A model generated the notes under the pieces. It had not been told where the DNA came from and did no database searches. It worked only from the letters and a program-made list of their open reading frames with translations. From JAKALX01 sp964508715 (GTDB lineage: Bacteria; Chloroflexota; Dehalococcoidia; Tepidiformales; Tepidiformaceae), in the NCBI GenBank assembly GCA_964508715.1, contig CAZDUX010000014.1:1-64000 (forward strand): DNA of 64,000 nt, in the 5' to 3' direction. This document shows, piece by piece, positions 16,259 through 24,895 of the stretch; within the stretch, counting starts at the first letter, position 1, and the number at the start of each line of letters is the position of its first letter. A program made the translations under genes and the position numbers.

Positions 16259-16524
16259 CAACCACCGATCCGCTGGTGCTTCTTCTCTACGTTCTGCTCT
16301 TCCGCCTGGCCGGAGAGTTGCTCTGGCTGGCTGGCCCGGACCGACCGTTCCTGCTCGGCCTGCTGCTCGCGTTCCTTCCGCCAATCATCGAGAGAGGTGT
16401 CCCGCCAGCCGGGCTTCTCCGGCTCGACGGTATTCTCTCTCTTCGATGCGCGCCACGCGGCAATACCGCCAATCGCCATCACCACCGGGAAGAGGATGGC
16501 ACTGAGGAGTTGAATCGAGTTCAT
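16258..16524 (-). CDS. Small membrane protein, 88 aa
   Basis: An 88-residue protein with one N-terminal membrane helix (SIQLLSAILFPVVMAIGGIAAW, about 3-24) and a charged, Gln/Glu/Arg-rich cytoplasmic tail likely to be helical (DWRKEREQQAEQERSVRASQ). The ATG at 16524 is preferred because CACACT (AGTGTG at 16532-16537 on the plus strand), a weak -10, lies 7 nt upstream. No family is recognised. It is divergent from the aldolase gene at 16632 and has typical neighbour codon use. Confidence 0.6.
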   Translation of the reverse strand: MNSIQLLSAILFPVVMAIGGIAAWRASKRENTVEPEKPGWRDTSLDDWRKEREQQAEQERSVRASQPEQLSGQAEEQNVEKKHQRIGG

Positions 16525-16631
16525 ACCGATGAGTGTGCGCCTTCGGCGCCGCGCAGACCAGACAGTCCGGCCCGGGTTCACGCTCGCTTTCCCATTGTCA
16601 CTCCCGGCTCATCACCGCGTAATCTAGCCCC

Positions 16632-17189
16632 ATGGCCATCCCACCCAACGTTCTCCGCGATTTCCAGGAGTGTGGACGCGACCTCTTCCATCTCGCCCTC
16701 GTCACCTCCCACGGCGGCAACCTCTCCGTACGCGACCAGGCTGGAATGTGGATCACCGGCACCGGCACCATGCTCGGGCGCCTCCATGAGCGCCACATCA
16801 CGCATGTATCGCCGAACGGCCATCATGACGGGCCCCCGCCTTCGAGCGACACCGTCCTCCACCAGGCTATCTACGCCGTTTCGGGAGCGAGCGCCGTCGT
16901 CCATGCTCACCCCCGCCACGCCATCGCCCTCTCGTTCGAAACCGGCTGCTTCGTCCCCGGCGACCTCGAGGGGCAGCTCCACCTGAAAGACGTTCCCGTC
17001 GTCGACGCCGGCCCGCACGCGACCGAACAGATCGCCCATGCACTCACGACCCGGCTCGTGGTCATCCTCCGCGGGCACGGGGCCTACGCCCGGGGAGCAT
17101 CACTCTGGGAGGCACTCCACTGGGTGACGGCCCTGGAAGAGAGCGCACACATCGCGGTAATCCGGCGCCAGCTCGGCCACGACGCCTGA
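16632..17189 (+). CDS. Class II aldolase/adducin-family protein (fuculose-phosphate aldolase-like)
   Basis: A 185-residue member of the zinc-dependent class II aldolase family, whose members cleave or epimerise sugar phosphates. Zinc ligands are visible as H91 and H93 (VVHAHPRH) and H149 (LRGHGAYA); the phosphate loop is TSHGGNLSVRD (about 25-35). The position that holds the catalytic Glu73 in E. coli FucA (PSSEW) is Asp73 here (PPSSDTV). TAATCT (16620-16625) sits 6 nt before the ATG, so the mRNA is probably leaderless. The substrate is unknown. Confidence 0.85.
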   Translation: MAIPPNVLRDFQECGRDLFHLALVTSHGGNLSVRDQAGMWITGTGTMLGRLHERHITHVSPNGHHDGPPPSSDTVLHQAIYAVSGASAVVHAHPRHAIALSFETGCFVPGDLEGQLHLKDVPVVDAGPHATEQIAHALTTRLVVILRGHGAYARGASLWEALHWVTALEESAHIAVIRRQLGHDA

Positions 17190-17237
17190 CGGCTCGTCCG
17201 TTTCCACCCGCCCCCGGGGTCGGCTAAGGTGAATGGC

Positions 17238-17963
17238 GTGAGCACCCTCTCCGAGATTCGCGACGACCTCCGGGCCACCCTCACGCGCGACCCGGCAGCA
17301 CGCAATACGCTCGAGGTCGTGCTCTTCTACCCGGGATTCCATGCGCGCCTCGCCCATCGCCTGGCCCACGCGCTCGAGCGCCGCGGCGTCCCACTCCTCC
17401 CGCGCGGCATCATGCACGTCGCCCGCTTCCTCACCGGCATCGAAATCCACCCCGGGGCAACCATCGGGCCGCGCTTCTTCATCGACCATGGCATGGGCGT
17501 CGTTATTGGCGAAACGGCCGAAATCGGCGCCGACGTCACCATCTACCAGGGCGTCACACTCGGCGGCACGAGCACGCGCCGGATCAAGCGACACCCAACG
17601 ATTCGCGACCGCGTGACCATCGGCGCCGGGGCGCGGCTCATCGGCGCCATCGAGGTGGGCGAAAACGCGCGTATCGGGGCCGGGTCCGTGGTGGTCACCA
17701 ACGTCCCGGCGAACGCAACCGTCGTCGGCGTCCCCGGCCACATCGTCGCCTTCCACGATGATTCGAACGGCGCCATCCAGCGCCTCCCCGACCCGGAATG
17801 GGAACGGCTCAATGCGCTCGACCGCCGCGTCGATGACCTCGGCCGCCTTATCGACCACCTCGAAGACCACCTCGGCAACCTGCACAGCGATCAGCACACC
17901 GGCGACATCAATGGCTCGCCTGCGGGGCGCGGTGAGCGCGCAGGGCACCAACGCTCAGAGTAG
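17238..17963 (+). CDS. cysE: Serine O-acetyltransferase
   Basis: This enzyme transfers acetyl from acetyl-CoA to serine, the first step of cysteine synthesis. The C-terminal left-handed beta-helix hexapeptide repeats are clear: GIEIHPGATIGPRFFIDHGMGVVIGETAEIGADVTIYQGVTLGGT. The histidines in IDHGMG and KRHP are the usual active-site residues. TAAGGT (17225-17230) lies 7 nt before GTG 17238; the -10 box covers the earlier in-frame GTG at 17229, so 17238 is preferred. The C-terminal tail (about 185-241) is a charged helix longer than in many family members. cysK is not adjacent. Confidence 0.95.
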   Translation: MSTLSEIRDDLRATLTRDPAARNTLEVVLFYPGFHARLAHRLAHALERRGVPLLPRGIMHVARFLTGIEIHPGATIGPRFFIDHGMGVVIGETAEIGADVTIYQGVTLGGTSTRRIKRHPTIRDRVTIGAGARLIGAIEVGENARIGAGSVVVTNVPANATVVGVPGHIVAFHDDSNGAIQRLPDPEWERLNALDRRVDDLGRLIDHLEDHLGNLHSDQHTGDINGSPAGRGERAGHQRSE

Positions 17964-17966
17964 TCG

Positions 17967-18182
17967 CTACCGCTCCCGGCAATGGGGCTGGTGCTCGTGT
18001 TCGACATCCGCCCGCCTTGCATCCACCACCCCTCGCAGGCGCGCAACTTCCGCCTCGAGGTCGGCTCGCACGGCTTCGGGTGTGCCATCAGCGAGGAGTT
18101 CGAGTTCCCGCTCCTCCACCCAGAGCCGCACTTCTGCCTCGTGCAGCGCTCGCTCATAGCGGTCCGCCTGGTCGTCGCTCAT
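17967..18182 (-). CDS. Small coiled-coil protein, 71 aa
   Basis: An acidic, helical 71-residue protein (MSDDQADRYERALHEAEVRLW to ...VARLRGVVDARRADVEHEHQPHCRER) with heptad-like spacing of Leu, Val and Ala. No family recognised. CAGAAT (ATTCTG at 18189-18194 on the plus strand) lies 6 nt before ATG 18182, matching the leaderless pattern of neighbours and supporting that the gene is real. It converges with cysE with only 3 nt between stops. Confidence 0.58.
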   Translation of the reverse strand: MSDDQADRYERALHEAEVRLWVEERELELLADGTPEAVRADLEAEVARLRGVVDARRADVEHEHQPHCRER

Positions 18183-18281
18183 TTCCGCATTCTGTCTCCG
18201 CGCATGCGCCCACGATACCGCCATAGGGGCCAATTCCCCTTTGCAACAGTGCCCGGGTGGCTTACAGATCCGTGTCGCGGC

Positions 18282-19997
18282 TCACGGTTCCTGGGTATCC
18301 TCCGGCAGCAGCGCATCGTTCGAGCCCAGCTCCGCCCCGAGCCGCCGCAACTCCCGGCTGAAGCGCGTCGTGCGCTCCGCGATACCGGCCAGCCAGGTAC
18401 GTTCCGGCGTCACCTTCACCCATAGCCGCCGCCGTGGCACGTAGAACGTAATCGCCAGCCCCACCATCGCCATCGCAACGGCGATCCAGATGAACGCACT
18501 CCCCGGGTCACGCTTCACGCTCACGCCCGATGCCTCAACACGCCCCAGGAAACCGTAGGAGTAGCCCGATGCGGAGACCCGCGGCGCCCCATCAGTCACG
18601 ATCAGGTTGTCCTGGTCAACACCGCTGATGAACAGGTAGGGCCGGCCGTCACCACCGGCCGGCATCTGCACCGTCGCACCATCGCCGCCGATGGAGCCGG
18701 GCATGTCATTCACCTTGATCGCCGGGATCTCCGCCGGCCGTTCAAAACTGATGCGAAACCCCCCGTCGGCAACGAACTCACCCTGCTTGAGTTCCCGGGG
18801 AGCCATTCCAGTCGTGTCGGCCCCCGAAATGGTGACCTGGAGACTACTTCCCTTCACCCGCCAGGCGAGCGCATAGACGGCCATCTCCTTCGAGCCCGGC
18901 GCCTTCGGGAAGACGAGCTGGGCCAGCGCGAGGTCATCCTCCGGCCCGGGCGCCGTGCCCGGGTCGGTCGCCATCTGTGGTACCTCCTGGTCGAAGAGCA
19001 CCTTGCCGTCAGGCGTCGTCACCTTCATCACCGGCACGGCCGTCGACTCACTGTCGAAGTCGAGCACATCGTCGTACACCACCTGCCCGTTCGGGCCCAG
19101 GATCCGCAGCCGGGCGATGTCATCGAAGAACGCCGCCTGGTGAATCTTGTACCCGAACGCCCGGCACGGGTCGTTGACCGTCGCGACGCAGTCGATCACC
19201 TGCTCACCGCGCCGAACCTCGAGCTTCGAGCGAAAGTCGATGATGTTCCCGGCAGCGTCCTTGCCACGAACCGCGTCCACCATCCGGACGAAGATCTGGC
19301 CGGGCCCGGGCGAATCGAAAACCGGCGCCGCCGATGTCGTCTCCGCAAGGACGAAGGTCTTCTCAAAGCCCGCAAGCGTCGTCAGCAGCGCACCGATGAG
19401 CAGCATGAGAAGCGCGAGGTGGCTCAGGAACGTCCCGTAATGGCTCCATGCGAAGCGGTCAGCAAACAGGTAGGTCGTCTCACCCTCCGCCTTCACGCGC
19501 TCCACGTGGTAGCGCCGCTTCCGGAGAATCTCCTCGACCGCTTCCGCCCCGCCTTTGTGCGAGAAGCTGGCCCGGTGGTGCGCACGCTCGAAATATGCCT
19601 CTCCCACCGTCCGCGGAGCACGATGCACCCCCTTCCACGTCGGCCGGAAGCGGCTCACCGTGCAAACCGTGACCGCCACGATAATCAGCACCCAGAGGCC
19701 GTTGAACCACGCCGTGTGGAAGACATCGAAAAAGCCCAGGCGGTCGAACGTGTTGGTGAAGATGCCGTAGTCTTCGCGGCGAAGTTCGAGCCACGCGCGC
19801 CTGGCCGCAGGATTCGCTCGCATCGGGCCCGGCATCTGCGGGATGACCACGCCGATGAGCCCCGCAAATGCAGCCAGCCCGACGAGCAGGAGGGCGAACT
19901 TCACGTTGGTCAGGAGGTTCCAGGCCCAGCGCAGGGGATCGAGTCCGCCCGGCTTCAGCGCCGGCGCCGGCGTCGCGGGGCTCGCTTCCACGGCCAT
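18282..19997 (-). CDS. resB: Cytochrome c biogenesis protein ResB (Ccs1)
   Basis: A 571-residue membrane protein of the system II cytochrome c maturation pathway, which with CcsA/ResC carries heme across the membrane and joins it to apocytochrome c. Three N-proximal helices (about 32-52, 96-115 and 190-212) and a large extracytoplasmic domain (about 215-510) precede a last helix (AFIWIAVAMAMVGLAITFYVP). The family motif near the N-terminus (LLTNVKFALLLVGLAAFAGLIGVVIPQ) is present. Translation is coupled to resA by a TGATG overlap. CcsA is not in this window. Confidence 0.9.
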   Translation of the reverse strand: MAVEASPATPAPALKPGGLDPLRWAWNLLTNVKFALLLVGLAAFAGLIGVVIPQMPGPMRANPAARRAWLELRREDYGIFTNTFDRLGFFDVFHTAWFNGLWVLIIVAVTVCTVSRFRPTWKGVHRAPRTVGEAYFERAHHRASFSHKGGAEAVEEILRKRRYHVERVKAEGETTYLFADRFAWSHYGTFLSHLALLMLLIGALLTTLAGFEKTFVLAETTSAAPVFDSPGPGQIFVRMVDAVRGKDAAGNIIDFRSKLEVRRGEQVIDCVATVNDPCRAFGYKIHQAAFFDDIARLRILGPNGQVVYDDVLDFDSESTAVPVMKVTTPDGKVLFDQEVPQMATDPGTAPGPEDDLALAQLVFPKAPGSKEMAVYALAWRVKGSSLQVTISGADTTGMAPRELKQGEFVADGGFRISFERPAEIPAIKVNDMPGSIGGDGATVQMPAGGDGRPYLFISGVDQDNLIVTDGAPRVSASGYSYGFLGRVEASGVSVKRDPGSAFIWIAVAMAMVGLAITFYVPRRRLWVKVTPERTWLAGIAERTTRFSRELRRLGAELGSNDALLPEDTQEP

Positions 19998-20635
19998 CAG
20001 CCCAGCCCCTCGGCAATCTTCGTGAGATCGTCAGCCGTGATTCGCCCGAAATACACCTGTTGCACCACACCGGCCGGACTCACCAGGATGCTGATCGGGA
20101 GCCCCCGGCTCACCCGGTAGGCCTGCCCCACGCCGCCATCGGTATCGAGAAGGATGGGATAGCCCACGCCGAACTGGTCCGCGAATGTCCTCGCATCAGC
20201 CGCGGTCTCTTGCTCATTGATACCGAGGATCATGAAGTCCCGCGCCGCGCCGTATCTCTCGAAGAAACCCTGCAGGTCCGGCGTTTCACCCCGGCAGGGC
20301 GGGCACCAGCTCGCCCAGAAGTTGATGAGCACCGTCTTCCCACGGTACTGGGAGAGCATCCGGACATCACCCGAAGGCGTCTGGAGGCGAAAGTCCGGGG
20401 CCATCCGTCCCCCTTCCGCCGCTGGCTCCTTGCCACCCGGGTTGAGCTCCGCCGGAAGGGCGACGATGCCGTAGCCATTCGACGCGGCGCCACCGCTTCC
20501 CGGGGACCCCCGGAACTCGAAAAACCAGAGCCCCAGGCCCACGACGAGGACGATGAGCGCCGCAAGGCCGAGCGTCGAGCCCGCGCCGCTGTATTCGCGC
20601 CTGCGCTGCGGCCGTTCGTCCGGGATTTGTGTCAC
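19997..20635 (-). CDS. resA: Membrane-anchored thiol-disulfide oxidoreductase (ResA/TlpA)
   Basis: A 212-residue protein with one N-terminal membrane helix (about 21-42) and an extracytoplasmic thioredoxin-like domain. The redox site is WCPPC (in FWASWCPPCRGETPDLQ, about residue 110), with the family's central insertion and the cis-proline loop SRGLPISILVSPAG. ResA reduces the CXXCH cysteines of apocytochrome c for heme attachment. It lies directly upstream of resB with a one-base stop/start overlap, so the two work together. Confidence 0.93.
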   Translation of the reverse strand: MTQIPDERPQRRREYSGAGSTLGLAALIVLVVGLGLWFFEFRGSPGSGGAASNGYGIVALPAELNPGGKEPAAEGGRMAPDFRLQTPSGDVRMLSQYRGKTVLINFWASWCPPCRGETPDLQGFFERYGAARDFMILGINEQETAADARTFADQFGVGYPILLDTDGGVGQAYRVSRGLPISILVSPAGVVQQVYFGRITADDLTKIAEGLG

Positions 20636-20757
20636 GCCTCTCCGACCGTCCGATTTCCCGACCTTCCGGGTCGCTGTCCTGTCAGCTTACCCAACTCCCG
20701 CCAAAGAACCGTACCAACCCGAACGGTTTCGGAAAGCCGCGCCCGCCCGCCAACTCC

Positions 20758-22698
20758 CTAGATGTCCAGGTTCTTGACCTGCGTGGCGTTCTGCTGGATG
20801 AAGCGCCGGCGGTGGCTCACCTCGTCACCCATGAGCTCATAGAAAACGGTGTCCGCATCTGCAGCATCCGCCACCCCAACCTGGAGGAGCATCCGCTTCT
20901 CCGGGTTCATCGTGGTCTCCCAGAGCTGCTCGGCATTCATCTCGCCCAGACCCTTGAAGCGCTGGACGTTGAGGTTCTTCTTGCCGCGCTTGAACTCGTC
21001 GAGCTCCGCATCGCTGTAGAAGTAGTTCACGTTCTTCCCGCTTGCCGCCCGGTAGAGCGGCGGCTGGGCGATGTAGAGATGCCCGTTCTCGATGAGGTCC
21101 GGCATGTTGCGAAAGAAGAACGTGAGCAGCAGCGTCCGGATGTGCGCGCCGTCCACGTCGGCGTCGGTCATGATCACCACCTTGTGGTAGCGCAGGCGGG
21201 TGATATCGAACGTCTCGCGGATACCCGTACCCAGCGCCGTGATGAGCATCCGGATCGCCTCGTGGCTGAGCATCTTGTCGGGCCGCGCTTTTTCCACGTT
21301 CAGGATCTTCCCGAAGAGCGGCAGGATCGCCTGGAAACGGCGGTCGCGCCCCTGCTTCGCCGAGCCACCGGCCGAGTCACCCTCGACGATGAAGATCTCG
21401 GACTCCTCGGGATCGCGGCTCGAGCAGTCGGCGAGCTTCCCCGGGAGCGTGCCACTCTCCAGCGCACTCTTCCGGTGCACGAGGTCGCGCGCCTTCCGCG
21501 CCGCCTCCCGCGCGCGCGAGGCCATGAGGCACTTGTCGATGATCTTCCGGCCGTCCGACGGGTTCTCTTCGAGGTGCTGCGTCAGTGCCTCGCTGAGGAC
21601 ACTCTGCACCTGCCCGGCGACTTCCATGTTCCCGAGGCGCGTCTTCGTCTGCCCTTCGAACTGCGGCTCCGGGAGCTTTACCGAGATGACCGCGACGAGC
21701 CCCTCGCGGACGTCATCGCCCGTCAGGTTCGGGTCGTTGTCCTTCAGGATCTTCGCCTTCCGCGCGTAATCGTTGAGTACCCGCGTGAGCGCGGTCCGGA
21801 AGCCGGTCAGGTGGCTCCCGCCATCGATCGTGTTGATCGAGTTTGCGAAGGTGAAGACCGACTCGTTGAAGCCGTCGTTGTACTGGATGGCCACCTCGAT
21901 CTGGTTGCCGTCCACCTCCCGCTCGACGTAGATAGGATCGGGGTTGAGAGCCTCCCGCTCGCGGTTGACGTGCCGGACGAAGCTCTTGATACCCCCCTCG
22001 AAGTAGTAGTTGACCTCGTGTCCATCCCGCTCGTCGAAGAGACGGAACCAGATCCGCTTGGTCAGGTAGGCATACAGGCGAAGCCGGTCAGCCTCGATCT
22101 TGAACTCGTAATCCGTGCTTTCGAAGATCGTCGTGTCCGCTTTGAAGCTCACCGTCGTTCCGGGGTTCCGGGGTTCCGTGAGCGTTCGCCCCACCAGTTC
22201 CGTGTGGGGCACACCCCGCCGGAACTCCTGGCGGTAAACCTTGTTCGCATGTTGTGCGCCCTGCGCAACCGGGTCCGGCACAACCTCCACCCACATCTCG
22301 TCCGAAAGCGCGTTCACAACGCTCGCGCCCACGCCGTGGAGACCGCCAGAGACCTTGTATCCCCCGCCACCGAACTTACCGCCCGCATGGAGCACCGTAA
22401 GGACCGTCTCAACGGCCGTCTTCCCGGTCTGCTTCTGTGTATCAACCGGGATCCCACGGCCGTTATCCCGGACGGTGACCCACCCGTCCTTCCCAATGAT
22501 GACCTCGATGCGGTCACAAAAGCCCGCCATCGCCTCATCGACAGCATTGTCCACGAGTTCCTTGATCAGGTGGTGGAGGCCCGCTTTGTCCGTCGTCCCG
22601 ATGTACATGCCGGGGCGGCGGCGCACAGCCTCGAGTCCTTCGAGCACCTGGATATTGGCTGCGGTGTACGAACTTGGAGAAGCCTGTTGAACAGTCAT
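20758..22698 (-). CDS. gyrB: DNA gyrase subunit B
   Basis: The ATPase subunit of gyrase, 646 residues, the usual length for forms without the proteobacterial insert. The GHKL motifs DNAVDEAMAG, DNGRGIP and GLHGVGASVVNAL are in the first third. The TOPRIM motifs EGDSAGGSA, DADVDGAHI and the GLGEM box (QRFKGLGEMNAEQLW) are in the last third, ending in NLDI. Oddly, the conserved PL(R/K)GKILNVEKA segment reads PLFGKILNVEKA. TAGAAT (ATTCTA at 22769-22774 on the plus strand) is a candidate -10 giving a leader of about 65 nt. dnaA, dnaN, recF and gyrA are not beside it. Confidence 0.97.
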   Translation of the reverse strand: MTVQQASPSSYTAANIQVLEGLEAVRRRPGMYIGTTDKAGLHHLIKELVDNAVDEAMAGFCDRIEVIIGKDGWVTVRDNGRGIPVDTQKQTGKTAVETVLTVLHAGGKFGGGGYKVSGGLHGVGASVVNALSDEMWVEVVPDPVAQGAQHANKVYRQEFRRGVPHTELVGRTLTEPRNPGTTVSFKADTTIFESTDYEFKIEADRLRLYAYLTKRIWFRLFDERDGHEVNYYFEGGIKSFVRHVNREREALNPDPIYVEREVDGNQIEVAIQYNDGFNESVFTFANSINTIDGGSHLTGFRTALTRVLNDYARKAKILKDNDPNLTGDDVREGLVAVISVKLPEPQFEGQTKTRLGNMEVAGQVQSVLSEALTQHLEENPSDGRKIIDKCLMASRAREAARKARDLVHRKSALESGTLPGKLADCSSRDPEESEIFIVEGDSAGGSAKQGRDRRFQAILPLFGKILNVEKARPDKMLSHEAIRMLITALGTGIRETFDITRLRYHKVVIMTDADVDGAHIRTLLLTFFFRNMPDLIENGHLYIAQPPLYRAASGKNVNYFYSDAELDEFKRGKKNLNVQRFKGLGEMNAEQLWETTMNPEKRMLLQVGVADAADADTVFYELMGDEVSHRRRFIQQNATQVKNLDI

Positions 22699-22768
22699 AA
22701 ACGGAGTTATCTGCCTCGGGCGTGCGCTCTAGAAGTGCAACAACGCAAATTGCGCGCTCGCCTATGCA

Positions 22769-22774
22769 ATTCTA
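22769..22774 (-). promoter_or_regulatory. Candidate -10 box for gyrB
   Basis: TAGAAT on the minus strand, 70 nt before the gyrB start, with no good -35 seen. The rest of 22699-22904 holds nothing else I can identify. Confidence 0.35.
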
Positions 22775-22904
22775 GCACAAAGCCCCCTCGAAAGCCATTT
22801 CGAAGCGGCATGAAGGACGCCCGAACATCCGCGAATTGCCCTTCGCCATACCCTCGTTCCACCACCATTTCACGGCACCCCGGAACCGCGAATTGAACCC
22901 GCGA

Positions 22905-23816
22905 TCAGCCGAGCAAGGTCCCGTCAAGGTATCCAGGCTCGAGCAGCACCGCCCCCGGCACTGCCAGGGAAAGAGCAGCCCGGATCGGGCCGGTATCCGT
23001 ACCACCCCGCGCGGTCACGGGTGGCATCCAGTCGTCGTGGTGCCCGAGGATGACCGTCTTCGGCGCCAGGAGTCGCGCCTCCATCGCCACGAAGTCCGCC
23101 AGCGACCCCTGGATCGGCTCGCCGTCGACATTCCCGCGACCCGCCGCCGCAAGGATCGCCACGTCAGGCCGCAGCTGTTCAAGGACACCCGTCCAGCAAC
23201 CCGATGTGTCCTGCCAGAAGATGCTGAGCCCCGGCGCCTCGACCAGATACGCCAGCGGACCACCCGTGTGCCCGCTTCCGACAGCTGTCCGCAGGTGTTC
23301 ACGGAGATCGATCGCCTCCTGCGATGGCTTCCCCGCTACCTGCCCAATCGCCGCCGCGAGCCCTCCTTGTGCAGCAAGTGCCGCGCGCTCGTCTTCGCAG
23401 AGACCGAGGTGCCCCGTTGCCGCATCGTTGCTCGAAAGCGTCCCCGCGACCCACGTGCACGAGTGGAGCGATGGCAGCACGCGCACCGTTACATCAGCCG
23501 CGAGCCGGTACCGTTCACCCCCCTGGGCCGGCAGGAGTTGCTCCCCGGCCACACCGGCCTCACGCATCACCCGCAACGATTCGAGTGACCCGACGACCTT
23601 CGCCCCGGTGTTCTTCGCGATGACCTCCGCCCCCGCAATGTGGTCGAAGTGCGCGTGCCCAACGAGCACGAAGTCCGCACGATCCACCCCGGCCGCGGAG
23701 AGACCGACCGGCGGTGCACCCGGCACACGGTCCATGTAGGCGTCGAGGAACACCACTGTCTCACCAAGCGTGAGCCGGAAGGTTGCGCAACCAAGCCAGT
23801 CGAGCCGGATCTCCAT
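22905..23816 (-). CDS. Metallo-beta-lactamase fold hydrolase (UlaG/L-ascorbate lactonase-like)
   Basis: A 303-residue cytoplasmic metallohydrolase. The HAHFDHIAG motif (HxHxDH), a later histidine in SLHSCTW, an Asp in WQDTSGCW, and the final GHHDDWMPP histidine form the two-metal site. The order resembles UlaG-type lactonases of the beta-lactamase_2 group. The ATG at 23816 has GAGGAGG 6 nt upstream; the two extra upstream codons of an earlier ATG are not needed. It is 11 nt after the stop of the dehydrogenase gene and is likely in its operon. Substrate unknown. Confidence 0.84.
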   Translation of the reverse strand: MEIRLDWLGCATFRLTLGETVVFLDAYMDRVPGAPPVGLSAAGVDRADFVLVGHAHFDHIAGAEVIAKNTGAKVVGSLESLRVMREAGVAGEQLLPAQGGERYRLAADVTVRVLPSLHSCTWVAGTLSSNDAATGHLGLCEDERAALAAQGGLAAAIGQVAGKPSQEAIDLREHLRTAVGSGHTGGPLAYLVEAPGLSIFWQDTSGCWTGVLEQLRPDVAILAAAGRGNVDGEPIQGSLADFVAMEARLLAPKTVILGHHDDWMPPVTARGGTDTGPIRAALSLAVPGAVLLEPGYLDGTLLG

Positions 23817-23827
23817 ACGTCGCCTCC

Positions 23828-24856
23828 TCAAGGTCCGATGACCACAGCGCTCTTCAGCCCCGACTTCCCGAGACGGGCAGCGTACGCCTCGGCAGCGTCG
23901 TCGAGCGCATAGATGTTGGTAACCACGCGCCCCAGCTCGGGCATCCGCGGGATCATCCGTGCCGCCTTTGCGTAGAGATGGAACGGGGCATTCTGCGTCC
24001 CGAAAATCTTGACCTCGTCATAGTGCACGCGGTTGAGGTCGAACGTCTGGCTCGACCCCGGCGGGAACCCCGCGAAGAGATTCACCCGGCCCAGCCTCCT
24101 CGCCAGCCCCAGTGCCAGCGGCACCGCATCCGCAACGCCGGCCGCCAGGGCCACCGAGCGAAATCCTTCGCCACCAGTCAGCTCCATGCCGGCGGCCTGC
24201 GCCTCCCCTGGCGAAACCGCCACATCGGCTCCGAGTTCGAGCGCCGTCCTCCTCCGTTCAGGCTCGGGCTCGGCAACCATGATCGGGCCCGCGCCGTACG
24301 CCCGGCCCGCCAGGACGTGCAGCAGACCCATCGGCCCGCCACCAACAATCGCCAACGACCCGCCAGCACCAACTTCCAGCTCCTCGATCGAGTTCAACAC
24401 GCACGAAAACGGTTCGAGCAGCGCTCGCAGGTGCGATGGGATACCCGGATCCATCGGCAACAGCTGGCCCATCGCCACGATCGGCGCCGGAATTCGAACG
24501 AACTCGGCGATACCGCCATCGATGTCGTACCCCAGCGTCCTCCGCGACGGGCAACGGTTGCGAAAACCTTCACGACAGAAACTGCAACGCCCACAGCAGA
24601 CAATCGGGCAGACACCGACGGTCTCGCCGGCGAGCGATGGGTCGGCCCCGTCGCCGGCTTCCACCACCTCGCCACTCATCTCGTGCCCCGGGATGACACC
24701 CGCCGCTGCCTTCTTTTCGCCGAGATAGACGCGGATGTCGCTATTGCAAAGGCCTGTGGCGTGAACGCGCAGAACAACCTCGCCCGGTCCCGCTACCGGT
24801 TCAGGTACATCGGCCACCGCCACATTGCCAGGTTCGAAGAAGCGAAGCGCGCGCAT
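23828..24856 (-). CDS. Zinc-binding medium-chain alcohol/sorbitol/threonine dehydrogenase-like enzyme
   Basis: A 342-residue NAD(P)-dependent dehydrogenase. The catalytic zinc set is Cys in GLCNSD, GHEMSGEV and a later Glu in LLEPFSCV. The structural zinc lobe has four cysteines in VCCGRCSFCREGFRNRC, and the Rossmann motif is VGGGPMGLLHV. Medium-chain dehydrogenases with the CNSD variant act on polyols, threonine or sugar alcohols. TAGAAT (ATTCTA at 24864-24869) lies 7 nt before ATG 24856, which marks the start and a leaderless mRNA. It heads an operon with the metallohydrolase that follows. Confidence 0.86.
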   Translation of the reverse strand: MRALRFFEPGNVAVADVPEPVAGPGEVVLRVHATGLCNSDIRVYLGEKKAAAGVIPGHEMSGEVVEAGDGADPSLAGETVGVCPIVCCGRCSFCREGFRNRCPSRRTLGYDIDGGIAEFVRIPAPIVAMGQLLPMDPGIPSHLRALLEPFSCVLNSIEELEVGAGGSLAIVGGGPMGLLHVLAGRAYGAGPIMVAEPEPERRRTALELGADVAVSPGEAQAAGMELTGGEGFRSVALAAGVADAVPLALGLARRLGRVNLFAGFPPGSSQTFDLNRVHYDEVKIFGTQNAPFHLYAKAARMIPRMPELGRVVTNIYALDDAAEAYAARLGKSGLKSAVVIGP

Positions 24857-24895
24857 CGCCGCCATTCTAGCGGTGCACCGCCGGTGCAATAGCTA

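Noticed and set aside
20629..22896. A 755-codon open frame on the plus strand opposite gyrB
   Set aside because: It is the antisense of a certain gyrB. High GC keeps such shadow frames open, and its composition (Arg, Leu, Val, Glu rich without a fold pattern) is typical of them. The same applies to 32561-34927, 42034-43488, 35817-37271 and 3773-5266.
22860..22910. tRNA-like T-arm (GGGTTCAATTCGC on the minus strand)
   Set aside because: No acceptor, D or anticodon arms can be folded around it.
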